Assembly: GCA_015472025.1 (NCBI GenBank)
Contig: BNHL01000001.1
Location: 682,001-746,000, forward strand
From: Cytophagales bacterium WSM2-2
GTDB taxonomy: Bacteria; Bacteroidota; Bacteroidia; Cytophagales; Cyclobacteriaceae
DNA length: 64,000 bases
Direction of reading: 5' to 3'
The notes below the pieces were generated by a model. It saw only the letters and a program-made list of their open reading frames with translations. It did no database searches and was not told the origin of the DNA. Position numbers and translations under genes: made by a program. The stretch's first letter is position 1; each line of letters opens with the position of its first letter. Shown here in pieces: positions 1 to 8,896 of this stretch.

Positions 1-13
1 GATAGACGATTAT

Positions 14-46
14 TAAAAAAAGGTACAAGCCGTGAACTTGTACCTT
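14..46 (-). terminator. Rho-independent terminator after the doxX-like gene
   Basis: A perfect 10-bp inverted repeat (aaggtacaag at 20-29, cttgtacctt at 37-46) with a 7-nt loop is followed on the minus strand by a run of T. It lies just past the stop codon of the DoxX-family gene and probably ends the doxX/SnoaL transcript. Confidence 0.8.
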
Positions 47-59
47 GGCCAGTCCAACT

Positions 60-503
60 TTACTTCTTCACAATAACACTATCGACTGAAAACTTTCCAC
101 TTCCTCCAAAGAGAATCGCCAGAGAAAGACCAATCACTAACAAGTGATACTCATAGCCCTCCCCTTTCTGATTGCCAAACCAGTTCATAAAAAACCCATT
201 GTCAAAATGAACGATGACGATGATGCCGATCATTAACGAAATCATCAGCACTGCCCAAATACGACTCGCAAAACCGGCAATCAACGATAATGCACCAACG
301 AATTCTATGAAAATCACAAGAAATGCGATGATCCACGGTAAGTTCACAACGGTTGTTAGAAAATTCATTTCACCGCTAAATCCAGGCCCTCCAAACCAGC
401 CTAGCATTTTTTGTGCGCCATGAGGAAAAATGATCAGACCTATAGTGAGACGAATGACAAAACTTGACCAGTCGTCATTAGTATTAAAAATTTCTTTTTT
501 CAT
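60..503 (-). CDS. DoxX family membrane protein
   Basis: The product is a 147-residue inner-membrane protein with about four hydrophobic segments (roughly residues 15-35, 50-70, 75-98 and 115-135). The opening segment carries the family signature of a membrane helix followed by an HGxxK stretch (FPHGAQKMLGWFGG). DoxX proteins are small quinone-related or redox-stress membrane proteins, and the substrate cannot be told from sequence. The gene starts only 13 nt after the stop of the SnoaL-like gene, so the two are probably co-transcribed, with the Crp-type regulator upstream as a possible controller. A terminator hairpin follows directly. The family call is firm; the role is not known. Confidence 0.85.
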   Translation of the reverse strand: MKKEIFNTNDDWSSFVIRLTIGLIIFPHGAQKMLGWFGGPGFSGEMNFLTTVVNLPWIIAFLVIFIEFVGALSLIAGFASRIWAVLMISLMIGIIVIVHFDNGFFMNWFGNQKGEGYEYHLLVIGLSLAILFGGSGKFSVDSVIVKK

Positions 504-516
504 TGTCGCTCAAATT

Positions 517-891
517 TTAATTTCCATAAAAGAATTGCTCACGAACGATTTTGCCGTCTTTCCATTGCTGCACAGAAATTTGCCGGTAGTTCCTCACACC
601 CCATTCTTTGTGAGTATAATCGTAGTGCCATTGTACCATTGTCACGCCTTCGCCAACGGTTACGTGAATCGGTTTTGCACCTCTGAATTCAGTAATCGCT
701 GAAAAGAAGTCGATCTCGCGTTTCAAATTGGCATGTTTGCCAACCGTGGGCAGGCTTTCATTTTCTTGCATCACAACATCTTCGTGATAATACTTTTCAA
801 ATGCATCCAATGCCTTGCCCTGCAAGACAAGATCATTCAAGTCGGTAATTTTTTCTAAGAGTGTCATATACTTTGTGTTTTTTGTTGACAC
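517..891 (-). CDS. SnoaL-like / NTF2-fold family protein
   Basis: This 124-residue soluble protein has the NTF2/SnoaL pattern: an N-terminal helix pair (EKITDLNDLVLQGKALDAFE), a YYHEDVVMQEN strand region, and a C-terminal beta sheet ending in RQISVQQWKDGKIVREQFFY. Such proteins are small cone-shaped enzymes or ligand binders, for example polyketide cyclases and ketosteroid isomerase-like folds. No catalytic set can be assigned here. A second Met at residue 9 (codon near 867) could be the true start, because the first eight residues are polar and not family-like. It sits 13 nt before the DoxX gene and downstream of a Crp-type regulator, a grouping suggesting a stress-responsive unit. Confidence 0.75.
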   Translation of the reverse strand: MSTKNTKYMTLLEKITDLNDLVLQGKALDAFEKYYHEDVVMQENESLPTVGKHANLKREIDFFSAITEFRGAKPIHVTVGEGVTMVQWHYDYTHKEWGVRNYRQISVQQWKDGKIVREQFFYGN

Positions 892-961
892 AAAGCTCAG
901 GGTGGAACACGAATTCCTGGATAAGACAGGTTAAAAAGGGAAGTTAATCTGGTTTAACATT

Positions 962-1474
962 TTACTGATCTTCAATCAGCTGATGACGGATCTTACTGAG
1001 GAATTCCTTGGTTATGCCGAGGTAAGACGCGATCATGTATTGTGGAACACGTTGTTCGATTTGAGGGTATTGCTCACGAAATTTCAGGTAACGCTCCTTG
1101 GCAGGCAAGCTGAAGTTATTGACAATTCTCTTTTGAGCAGCAGCAAAGGCACGTTGAATAATGATTCTGAAAAAGCGTTCGAGTTTTGGAATCTCAAGGA
1201 ACACTTGTTCGAGATCTTCGTACGTTATCTGAAGTACTTCAGAGTTCTCCAGGCATTGCACATTAAAATCTGCCGGTGCCTGGTTAATGAAACTCCCCAA
1301 GTCGGATGTCCACCAGTTTTCGATTGCGAGCATAACAATATGCTCCTGTCCTTCCTGATCAATATAAAAAGTCTTGAGGCAACCTGACAGAACAAAGTTT
1401 TCTGTACGACACACATCACCTTGCTGAACAACATACTGCCCTTTGAGAAATTTCCGTGCCTTTACTTTCAACAA
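962..1474 (-). CDS. Crp/Fnr family transcriptional regulator, N-terminus unclear
   Basis: The protein has a cyclic-nucleotide-binding-like beta roll (from RKFLKGQYVVQQGD to about residue 90), a dimerisation helix, and a C-terminal helix-turn-helix (VPQYMIASYLGITKEFLSKI). It is therefore a DNA-binding regulator of the Crp/Fnr superfamily, as found widely in Bacteroidota. The given start is a TTG inside the expected beta roll. The same frame stays open upstream to about 1540 and reads like the normal family N-terminus (RQFLDYIAKHVRLTADEEK), but it holds no ATG/GTG/TTG there and is closed by TAA at 1541-1543 inside a hairpin. The gene may use a rare start, be 5'-truncated, or carry a sequence error. 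It faces the SnoaL/DoxX pair. Confidence 0.75.
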   Translation of the reverse strand: MLKVKARKFLKGQYVVQQGDVCRTENFVLSGCLKTFYIDQEGQEHIVMLAIENWWTSDLGSFINQAPADFNVQCLENSEVLQITYEDLEQVFLEIPKLERFFRIIIQRAFAAAQKRIVNNFSLPAKERYLKFREQYPQIEQRVPQYMIASYLGITKEFLSKIRHQLIEDQ

Positions 1475-1531
1475 AAGAATTTTCTCTTCATCAGCTGTAA
1501 GCCGGACATGTTTTGCGATATAATCGAGGAA

Positions 1532-1560
1532 CTGCCTGATTTACTTTTTATTTCAGGCAG
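1532..1560 (-). terminator. Hairpin between the large permease gene and the crp-like gene
   Basis: A perfect 8-bp stem (ctgcctga at 1532-1539, tcaggcag at 1553-1560) encloses a 13-nt A/T-rich loop, about 30 nt after the permease stop codon. It lacks a strong T tract, so termination is a guess. It also overlaps the place where the Crp-like protein's start should be. Confidence 0.5.
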
Positions 1561-1588
1561 TAAAGATATTCAATGAGTTCGAATGGAT

Positions 1589-4084
1589 TTACTCATACCT
1601 CAGTGAATCTACGGGATTGATTTTCGCTGCGCGCACCGTCTGGTAGCTTATTGTGATCATGGCGACCACCAAAACCATTGCACCAGCCACGGCAAATATG
1701 ACTACCGATATCGAAGTTCGATAAGGGAAATTTTGCATCCAGCTGTTCATCACCCACCACACCAGTGGAGTTGCAATCAGAATCGCTAACCCGACCAGCT
1801 TCAGGTATTCTTGTGAAAGAAGGAAAAATATACCTCGCTCAGTAGAACCAAGTGCTTTGCGAATTCCTATTTCTTTTGTGCGTTGTGTTGCCGTGTATGC
1901 CGACAATCCAAACAGACCGAGGCAGCCGACCACAATCGCAAGCGCTGCAAAGGTCATAAACAGACCTCCGAATTTACGCTCGTTCTCATATTGGCGATTG
2001 AAGTAGTCATCCAAAAAGAAGAATTCAAACGGGTTTCCAGGAAATGCTTTTTCCCACGATTGCTTGACATGTTCAAGTGTACGCGTGAGTGAGCTCGTGT
2101 TGATCCGCATAGAATAAAACTCTCCGCCATACTTCGAACAAAAGAAAATACTTGGGTCTAATGCTTTTTTCAGGGAGACCTGGTGATAGTCATTTACTAC
2201 CCCAACGATGATAGGGTTCCACTGAAAGTTGGGGATGGCTACTGTTTGTCCGATAGCATCTTCAGGTTTGGCAAAACCCAGGAGGCGTGCTGCATTTGCC
2301 GTGACGATAATGGATGTATCCGGATCTTTAACAAACTGCTCTGAGAAAGCACGGCCTGCAATCAGTTTCATCTTAAATACTTCGAGAAATTCAAAGTCCA
2401 TGCTATTGAATCGCACGGTTACCAGCTGATCATCGGATGCTCCATACTTTTTAACATTCACTTTGTACTCGCGTTGCTTTCCGGGAATTGTAGCAGATGC
2501 TGCTACTCCCTGAACATTCGGATTCTTTCGAAGTTCGTCTCTGAATACATCAATGGTTGAATTGAATACTTTGCGGTCGACTGGAGCAATACCAGGGCGA
2601 TCGACAACCAATACCTGGTCGATGCTCACTCCCAAATCCTGGTTCATCATGAAGTTCAATTGATCATAAACGATGAACGTACCGGCTATGAGTGCCACAG
2701 AAGCTACAAACTGAAATACGACCAACGACTTGCGAAGGAAAATTCCGCTTAAACTATTTTTCATTTTTCCTTTCAACACAACCACCGGCTTGAATGAAGA
2801 GAGTACAAAGGCCGGATAAAATCCTGAAAGTAATGTACCGGTCAGCCAAAGTAGAGCAACTAGTCCGAGGAACCATCCTTGCAACAGGTAAGTGATATTG
2901 AGTGACAGCCCGGAAAGTGAATTGAAATACGGAAGTACCAAAGCAACAATTCCGAACGCAATCATCACCGACAAGAAATTGATCAATCCCGACTCGGTGA
3001 TAAATTGCCTGACGAGATGACCTTTGAGGGCACCCATTACTTTTCGTACTCCAACTTCTTTCGCTCTCTCCATCGCCTTAGCAGTGGAAAGATTAATGTA
3101 GTTGATCCAGGCGATGATCAGGACGAACAAACCGATCATTGAAAGAAAGTTGACAATTTTCCCGTCACCGTTCGGCTCCGGCTCTTCAGCGAGATTCGAA
3201 GTCAGGTGAATCGACTTCAAAGGTTGAAGCGAGAGGATGTCAACCTGGTTTTGTTGTTTGTTTTCGGGCTTGTACTTATCAACTAATGCAGGGAATTTGG
3301 CTTCCAATGTTTTCGGATTAGTTCCAGGGAGCACGCTAATAAATGTATACATGTCTTTGCGTCTCCAACCATGATCATAGCGCGCTACTGCCCAATCGCC
3401 TCTTGGGAAAAGGCTTTTATATGAAAATAACACATCGAATTTCAAATGTGTATTTTCGGGAAGATCCTTCACCACTCCGGTTACTTTCACCAGTTCATTT
3501 ATAAAATCGTCATCCTGAAGGCGGAGCGACTTGCCGAGCGGGTCTTCATTTCCAAAATACATCCGGGCATACTTTTCCGAAATCACGGCATTGAACGGAT
3601 GAGACAACGCAGTCTTCGCGTCACCCGCCACCATGGTATATCCCATCAAAGGCAAAAAAGACGAGTCCGCATACAAGAATCTACGATGCTTAAATGCGAT
3701 AGGACTTGGTCTTGCATCTTCGTTGGTGATGATGATATTGTTTTTATAGCCCATGTTATAGAGACGGGCAAAGCCGGTCACTTCAGGCAATTCATTTTTA
3801 AACGAAGGTCCAACCCCCGGATAATTTTCGGCACTGGCATTAATCAATTGATTGTTCAGATATGATTCCAGTTTTACCCGGTAAATATTATCTGCGTTCG
3901 GAATGAAATTCTCATAGCTGCGTTCAAAATGGACATACTGAGCAATGAGCAAAAACACAGCCATGCCTACCGCAAGGCCAATGATATTCAAGGATGAAAA
4001 AAACTTGTTTTTAAGCAGACTACGCCAGGCGGTAGTGATGAGATTGCGGATCATGGGTGTGAATTTATCCTTTAAGATACTCAC
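1589..4084 (-). CDS. FtsX/MacB-type ABC transporter permease (two-domain, ~820 aa)
   Basis: This is a large inner-membrane permease of the MacB/FtsX superfamily. It has an N-terminal membrane helix (residues ~28-48) followed by a MacB_PCD-like periplasmic domain, three helices at ~320-435 with the signature KAMERAKEVGVRKVMGA, then a second single helix, a second periplasmic domain and three C-terminal helices with RTKEIGIRKALGS. It ends NPVDSLRYE. The second Met (codon at 4052-4054, MIRNLITTAWRSLLKNK) matches the usual family start better than the first at 4084. Such proteins in Cytophagales are usually annotated as ABC transporter permeases or macrolide-type exporters, but no ATPase gene is adjacent and the substrate is unknown. 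It resembles the genes at 33639 and 47300. Confidence 0.88.
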   Translation of the reverse strand: MSILKDKFTPMIRNLITTAWRSLLKNKFFSSLNIIGLAVGMAVFLLIAQYVHFERSYENFIPNADNIYRVKLESYLNNQLINASAENYPGVGPSFKNELPEVTGFARLYNMGYKNNIIITNEDARPSPIAFKHRRFLYADSSFLPLMGYTMVAGDAKTALSHPFNAVISEKYARMYFGNEDPLGKSLRLQDDDFINELVKVTGVVKDLPENTHLKFDVLFSYKSLFPRGDWAVARYDHGWRRKDMYTFISVLPGTNPKTLEAKFPALVDKYKPENKQQNQVDILSLQPLKSIHLTSNLAEEPEPNGDGKIVNFLSMIGLFVLIIAWINYINLSTAKAMERAKEVGVRKVMGALKGHLVRQFITESGLINFLSVMIAFGIVALVLPYFNSLSGLSLNITYLLQGWFLGLVALLWLTGTLLSGFYPAFVLSSFKPVVVLKGKMKNSLSGIFLRKSLVVFQFVASVALIAGTFIVYDQLNFMMNQDLGVSIDQVLVVDRPGIAPVDRKVFNSTIDVFRDELRKNPNVQGVAASATIPGKQREYKVNVKKYGASDDQLVTVRFNSMDFEFLEVFKMKLIAGRAFSEQFVKDPDTSIIVTANAARLLGFAKPEDAIGQTVAIPNFQWNPIIVGVVNDYHQVSLKKALDPSIFFCSKYGGEFYSMRINTSSLTRTLEHVKQSWEKAFPGNPFEFFFLDDYFNRQYENERKFGGLFMTFAALAIVVGCLGLFGLSAYTATQRTKEIGIRKALGSTERGIFFLLSQEYLKLVGLAILIATPLVWWVMNSWMQNFPYRTSISVVIFAVAGAMVLVVAMITISYQTVRAAKINPVDSLRYE

Positions 4085-4160
4085 GTAAACTAAAAAGGTT
4101 TCATGTACAGACCAGAAAGAATATCGTTAGTCCGAAAGTGGTCACTCTGGCCAATGAGAG

Positions 4161-5831
4161 CTACTTCTTGGTAGCATCCAGTAGTTTGTCAATTTGTTTT
4201 GACAGTTCAGGGTCACTTGGTCTTTTTGCTTCGAGGTGCACGATGCTTCCATTCTGATCCAGCAATATGTATCTCGGAATGGAAGTGACATCAAATAAAA
4301 TGGCCGCATCAGAAGTAGGGCCAATTCTGTAATGCAATCCTTTCAGATCGTATTTCTCCAAAACTTCTTTCCATTTTCGCCAATCGGCATCGACCGACAG
4401 GAAGAAAAAATAGACTTTGCTTTTATAGTTTTCAAAAAGCTGTTTGGAATAGTCGATTTCACTGATGCATGGAGCACACCATGTAGCCCAAAAATCGAGA
4501 AGAATTGGACGCCCTTTGCCACGAAGACCGGTGAGCATTTCGTTAAATTTTTCCTCTTGCTCTTTTCCTCCCAGCACACGTTCTCGTTCCTTCTTAAGGA
4601 AATCACCATACTGGTTTTTTAATGGCTGTTTTTTTTCTAAATGAGTCACTATGTTTTCTTCGAGCGGAGTAGCCTTGAGGATATTGTAGTCCTTCCAAAA
4701 AAGGGAGTCATATTCAATTTCCAGCAATTCTTCCTTCACGGGTTCTTTTCCTTTAAAAGATTTAAAGTTTTTCAACTGCACATCCGTTGTAGTTAATTCA
4801 ATGTGATAGTTGTGATGAAACTTGTCGCGCGGATAAAAAGTATTCCCGTCTTTTACGGAGTGCGCCAGGAAATACTTCCCGTTTATTCTTTTATACGACA
4901 CAGAATAATTGATCGTGTCAAATGAACGGTACTTTACTGCCTCCATTCGGAGAAGAGCATAGTTCTTTGTAGTAATGTAGAGTTTGCCCGCCTCTGTACT
5001 TGAGAAAAGGCCCGATTTTGAAAAGGTAGTATCACGATATTTGAAACTTATGATATAGACATCTTCATCGTCATACCGGGTCATCCCCTCAATATCGAAT
5101 TTGAATTTCTTCCGGTCTTTTTTTAAGTGACTTACATTCCATGGATTGATAATAAAATCAAACCGGTTTGAAGATTGACTCTGGTAGCTCACCGGATCTA
5201 TGCCCATAACATTGTAAAGCGCAATGGGCATGTGGGTCGAAGCGATGTTGGTATTGTCAAAGCTTCTCCGGAGTTGGGTGACCTTCACTTCATCACGGGA
5301 GCCAGGACGAGGCTGGGGAGCTTTCATCCCTTTACGTTTGTACAAGTCAACAGCGGCTTCAATTAATCGGCCATAGGTTGTATCATCCTTGCAGTAATGC
5401 CGGTAAAATGTTTTGTACAGGAATGATTTAGGGTAATAATTCTTCTTGATATTCTTTAAAAATAAATTCACAATCCCGCGTGCACTAAGGTCATTGCTCA
5501 ATACCACAACCTCCCTGAGCATCGTGGGCGATTCTTTCAATTCAATCGTCAGGTTGCTTTCCGGATTTTTAATGGATGTCGTTTCAAATCCCATACAGGA
5601 GATCCGGATGCTATATTTTCCGGCTAGAAAGGCGGGTACTTTTAGTGTAAATGCGCCCTCCATATTCGAGATTGTTCCGATAGCCGACCCTGCAACGCCA
5701 ATGTTTGCATATGCAACCGGGGATTTCGATTTGGAATTGATCACTTTCCCTTCAATAGTCAAGGTTTGGGCAAGGTTGACGTGAGCTAGTGTGAGAAGTA
5801 AAAGTTGTAAGAAAAAATTTCGCAGGGTCAT
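4161..5831 (-). CDS. Secreted TlpA-like thioredoxin with N-terminal carboxypeptidase-regulatory-like domain
   Basis: The protein has a signal peptide (MTLRNFFLQLLLLTLAHVNLAQ), then a carboxypeptidase-regulatory-like beta domain (TIEGKVINSKSKSPVAYANI, residues ~25-110), a long central region of beta-rich sequence, and a C-terminal thioredoxin-fold domain of the TlpA/ResA type with the redox pair WCAPC and a cis-proline-type loop (TSIPRYILLD). This places it in the periplasm or on the outer surface as a thiol-disulphide protein; the substrate is unknown. An upstream in-frame Met at 5852 exists, but the Met at 5829-5831 begins a clean signal peptide and is preferred. The gene is divergent from the sigma-factor operon across a 260-bp gap. 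Confidence 0.82.
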   Translation of the reverse strand: MTLRNFFLQLLLLTLAHVNLAQTLTIEGKVINSKSKSPVAYANIGVAGSAIGTISNMEGAFTLKVPAFLAGKYSIRISCMGFETTSIKNPESNLTIELKESPTMLREVVVLSNDLSARGIVNLFLKNIKKNYYPKSFLYKTFYRHYCKDDTTYGRLIEAAVDLYKRKGMKAPQPRPGSRDEVKVTQLRRSFDNTNIASTHMPIALYNVMGIDPVSYQSQSSNRFDFIINPWNVSHLKKDRKKFKFDIEGMTRYDDEDVYIISFKYRDTTFSKSGLFSSTEAGKLYITTKNYALLRMEAVKYRSFDTINYSVSYKRINGKYFLAHSVKDGNTFYPRDKFHHNYHIELTTTDVQLKNFKSFKGKEPVKEELLEIEYDSLFWKDYNILKATPLEENIVTHLEKKQPLKNQYGDFLKKERERVLGGKEQEEKFNEMLTGLRGKGRPILLDFWATWCAPCISEIDYSKQLFENYKSKVYFFFLSVDADWRKWKEVLEKYDLKGLHYRIGPTSDAAILFDVTSIPRYILLDQNGSIVHLEAKRPSDPELSKQIDKLLDATKK

Positions 5832-6092
5832 AGAAAACGATATTACTGCCAATTACGAGTAAATGCTTAAAAACCGAATGAAGAAAGAATTAATATCTCC
5901 TAAGACTGTGCACTACTGCGAATTGACGTCTATGATGCAAGCCATTCCTAAATAAGAGGTTAAGTCTCTCATTTACAGCAGAAAAACAATATTCAGGCTA
6001 TTAAAACTTTTTCCCGCAATCCACCATCTTTATATCAGGAAATCACGGACCTGGACCCCGAATTTGTGGCCGAAACCCTACTTGATATAGCT
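5832..6092. other. Divergent intergenic region between TlpA-like gene and sigma-factor operon
   Basis: About 260 bp separate two divergently transcribed genes and must hold both promoters. I see no clear hairpin, no credible short gene and no convincing TTTG/TAnnTTTG pair. An ECF-dependent autoregulatory promoter is possible but cannot be recognised without knowing the sigma factor's motif. Confidence 0.4.
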
Positions 6093-6695
6093 ATGATGCA
6101 TTCCGACACCCTGATCGCCCGAGCTCGCGAGGGGGACAAGAATGCCCAGGGAAAGCTGGTGCAGCTCTGGTACAAGCGCATCTACAATTTCAGCTACAAG
6201 TTCTTTTTCGACCACGACCTGGCGATGGAAGTGGCACAAAAGACTTTCATTAGCATGCACAAAAACCTCTCAGGCCTGCAAGAGGTAACAAGGTTCAAGT
6301 CCTGGCTCTACACCATTGCCGTGAACTACTGCCGTGAAGAGACGCGGAAAAAAAAAGCAAGCCGGTCGTATTCTCTGCATGACTTAAACCCCGGTGAAGG
6401 TGAGGAGAGCTACCGTTGGGAAGAAAGCCACCAGCGGCATGAAAATCCAGAACGCCAACTTCGCCATGCCGAATTGAGCGACTTGCTACAGGAATGCCTG
6501 ATGCAATTGAGTGTGGAGCAACGCGAAGTGGTGATTATGAAGGAGTACGAAGGGCTTAAGTTCCGGGAAATTGCCGAGTCACTGAATATTTCAGAAAATA
6601 CGGTGAAATCAAGGATGTATTATGGGCTGGAGGGATTGAAGAGAATTCTGGAACAAAAGAAAATTACAAAGGAAACAATTGGATATGAGCTATAG
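6093..6695 (+). CDS. ECF-type RNA polymerase sigma-70 factor
   Basis: The product is about 200 residues and shows sigma region 2 (FFFDHDLAMEVAQKTFISMH, then RFKSWLYTIAVNYCREETRK) and region 4 with its helix-turn-helix (REVVIMKEYEGLKFREIAES, then LNISENTVKSRMYYGLEGLK). It therefore directs RNA polymerase to a limited regulon, probably in response to an envelope signal. A GTG at 6066 would add nine residues, but the ATG pair at 6093/6096 gives a normal family start. The stop codon lies inside the next gene (11-nt overlap), which encodes a predicted membrane anti-sigma factor. The target promoters are not known. Confidence 0.9.
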   Translation: MMHSDTLIARAREGDKNAQGKLVQLWYKRIYNFSYKFFFDHDLAMEVAQKTFISMHKNLSGLQEVTRFKSWLYTIAVNYCREETRKKKASRSYSLHDLNPGEGEESYRWEESHQRHENPERQLRHAELSDLLQECLMQLSVEQREVVIMKEYEGLKFREIAESLNISENTVKSRMYYGLEGLKRILEQKKITKETIGYEL

Positions 6696-7509
6696 ACCCG
6701 ATGAAAGTACGCTGATTGCATACCTCTACGGTGAGATCAGCGACAAGGAAAAAGAAAAACTGGAGATCTATTTCCAGCAACACCCGGACGAGTTGGCAAA
6801 ACTCCGAGGGCTGGATGAAGTGCGCTCAATTATGGAACACGCTCAAGACAAGGAAGTGATCGCTCCACCGGTTTTTGTCGATGAGACGAATACACGGCCG
6901 ATGTGGCAATCATCTTACTTCAAGATAAGCTTCGGCATTGCTGCGTCCCTTCTTTTTCTTCTCGTGGCTGGAAAGCTTCTGGGTCCGGAGATCAGTTATT
7001 CCAATGGCGAGTTGCGTATCAGTTTTGGAGAGAGAAAAGTGGAACAGCCAGTTGCCCCTGCAAACTCTCTCACGGAAGAAAAAGTGAAAGAATTGATATC
7101 TGCTTCACTGGCCTCTAATAATGAGAGTCAAAAGTCGCTGCGCGATGAAGATCAAAGGAAACTGTTACAATCGATTACTGTCATGAACTCGAAAAAAATG
7201 GATGCGTTGACAGAAACTGCGTCATTGGCAAGTCGTGAGCAGGTGCAGGCGTTTGTAGCCACATTGCAAGAGCAGAATTTGAAATTGATGAAAGATTATT
7301 TTCAGCTCTCATCCACAGAGCAGAAAAAATATATGGAGAGTCTGCTTACGAATTTTTCAGGCTACTTGCAGGAGCAACGCAAACAGGACCTACAATTAGT
7401 GCAGTCTCAGATGAACTACTTAGAAAAAAATAATAACCAGTTTAAACAAGAGACCGAACAGATTTTGACAAGCTTAATTTCCAATCCAGGTAAGAAAAAC
7501 AATTATTAA
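6685..7509 (+). CDS. Predicted membrane anti-sigma factor partner
   Basis: This 274-residue protein begins with a cytoplasmic segment (YRPDESTLIAYLYGEISDKE) typical of the zinc-less anti-sigma domain that binds ECF factors. It has one membrane helix at about residues 75-97 (ISFGIAASLLFLLVAGKLLG) and then a long, charged, glutamine-rich periplasmic region predicted to form coiled coils (from EEKVKELISASL to the C-terminus). The ATG at 6685 overlaps the sigma gene by 11 nt, so translation is probably coupled; an in-frame TTG at 6679 is less likely. It is expected to hold the sigma factor at the membrane until a signal is sensed. The assignment rests on position and architecture, as the sequence itself is poorly conserved. 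Confidence 0.75.
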   Translation: MSYRPDESTLIAYLYGEISDKEKEKLEIYFQQHPDELAKLRGLDEVRSIMEHAQDKEVIAPPVFVDETNTRPMWQSSYFKISFGIAASLLFLLVAGKLLGPEISYSNGELRISFGERKVEQPVAPANSLTEEKVKELISASLASNNESQKSLRDEDQRKLLQSITVMNSKKMDALTETASLASREQVQAFVATLQEQNLKLMKDYFQLSSTEQKKYMESLLTNFSGYLQEQRKQDLQLVQSQMNYLEKNNNQFKQETEQILTSLISNPGKKNNY

Positions 7510-7530
7510 AATTTTAAAATAGAAACGAGT

Positions 7531-8718
7531 ATGAAAAAAATGTTGATTGTGTGGGTGATGCTGATAGGCAACTTCGCCTACGCACAGAATAAGATCGATG
7601 AAACCCGAATGCAGCGGGACATTGAGGTGGCGGAAAATATCCTTGGAACGCTTATCAAACAGCAAATGGGCAACCGTATGTTCTTCCCCACTGAAGTCCA
7701 GGGAAGCTATTTGCCCGGGTATGGCGTGACATTCCACCTGCCATCGAACTACTTCAGCAATATTTATATCGGGGAGGCTCAGGAAATTCCGGCAGTCGTT
7801 GGTGACCCTCCAACTCCGGTTACCGTGTACGGCTCCTACTCCTATGATAACGCGCGTGAAACCCAAAATCGCGCAAGAAAGGAAGTAGAGACTGCTAAAA
7901 GAGCAAGATCGAGATATCCCAAAAAAGTTAGCGTCAGTTCTGACAGTGCTAATCTGGAATACAACAACAAACTATTGCAAGCTGCCAAAGATTTCGTTGC
8001 TGATTATAGTGATCTCATAACGCAACTCCAGCCGAATGAAAAAATTGTTGTTACTAACCGCAATGAAGGTCAGGATTTCCGCGTGGCCTGGGCTGGAGCC
8101 TTCAATCGCAATAAAAGAAGTATGCTTTCAGTAGAAGGTGTAAAATCAGATGTCAATCAATATCGTCAGGGCAAAATCACTCGTGAACAGTTGATGGGCA
8201 AACTCAAAATAGTAAACAGCGAAGTAAGTGATGAGCTACAGCCTGATCTCGAACTATTGTCGAGCATCTTCAACCGCCTCTACAGTCGCGATTTGTCAAA
8301 AACTTTCTTCTGCGATCAGAATGTGTATTATGAACGGATGAAAGACTTTGGCGCGGTTTATCACATGCAGGTGTATGCCAGCAACCAGATTGACGATAAC
8401 TTCTTCTACGATATGCCAACGGTCAACCTGAGTGATGTAGATCAGGCCACCCGTGACAAAAAAGTAAAAGAGATGTACCCGGAATTTGAAAAGAGCATCA
8501 AAGAAGATTTTCTGGAATACGGACGTACTGTAAAAAGCCTGAAAGATGAAGAAGTGCTAATGCTCGAAATTCAAATGACGCGTTGCAAAGGCTGCAGTAT
8601 TCCATCCACACTAGAATTCACTGTGAAAAACTCTGTTCTCAAAGATTACTCATCAGGAAAAATCACCAAAGACGCAGCGCTGGCGAAGATCAGTATTAAA
8701 AAAGGCGCTGATCAGTAA
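7531..8718 (+). CDS. Secreted protein of unknown function in the sigma-factor operon
   Basis: The 395-residue product has a clear signal peptide (MKKMLIVWVMLIGNFAYAQ) and no other membrane segment, so it is exported. It holds polar, helix-rich sequence, a stretch rich in Arg/Lys around residues 105-130 (ENARETQNRARKEVETAKRA type), and a CxxC pair near residue 350 (TRCKGCSIPS). I do not recognise a family. It starts 21 nt after the anti-sigma gene and is followed by a strong terminator, so it is the last gene of a three-gene operon. It could be the sensor, client or output of the sigma/anti-sigma pair. Confidence 0.7.
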   Translation: MKKMLIVWVMLIGNFAYAQNKIDETRMQRDIEVAENILGTLIKQQMGNRMFFPTEVQGSYLPGYGVTFHLPSNYFSNIYIGEAQEIPAVVGDPPTPVTVYGSYSYDNARETQNRARKEVETAKRARSRYPKKVSVSSDSANLEYNNKLLQAAKDFVADYSDLITQLQPNEKIVVTNRNEGQDFRVAWAGAFNRNKRSMLSVEGVKSDVNQYRQGKITREQLMGKLKIVNSEVSDELQPDLELLSSIFNRLYSRDLSKTFFCDQNVYYERMKDFGAVYHMQVYASNQIDDNFFYDMPTVNLSDVDQATRDKKVKEMYPEFEKSIKEDFLEYGRTVKSLKDEEVLMLEIQMTRCKGCSIPSTLEFTVKNSVLKDYSSGKITKDAALAKISIKKGADQ

Positions 8719-8741
8719 AAAAATAGTTTAGTTTTCGAAAA

Positions 8742-8770
8742 GGAGCTTTCCGAGAGGGAAGCTCTTTTTA
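8742..8770 (+). terminator. Rho-independent terminator of the sigma-factor operon
   Basis: A stem of gagctttcc / gggaagctc with a short gaga loop is followed by a run of five T, 23 nt past the stop codon of the secreted protein gene. Confidence 0.85.
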
Positions 8771-8798
8771 TTGCCATCTGTTACCAACTAACGATCGG

Positions 8799-8851
8799 TT
8801 TTCAAAATTCCATCAAAGGCCTTCATCACGAAGGCTTTGCTATTTTGAAAT
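8799..8851. repeat. Two-tier inverted repeat upstream of the GH109-like gene
   Basis: An outer arm pair (tttcaaaat at 8801-8809 region, attttgaaa at 8842-8850) encloses an inner pair (aaaggccttc / gaaggcttt) around a 5-nt loop. Together they could form a long interrupted hairpin about 46 nt before the next start codon. It may be a second terminator acting against read-through, or an operator/5' UTR structure. No poly-T follows on the plus strand. Confidence 0.5.
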
Positions 8852-8896
8852 GATTCCAGTGCAACTAAATTTACGGCTACCTAAAACTCAAACATT

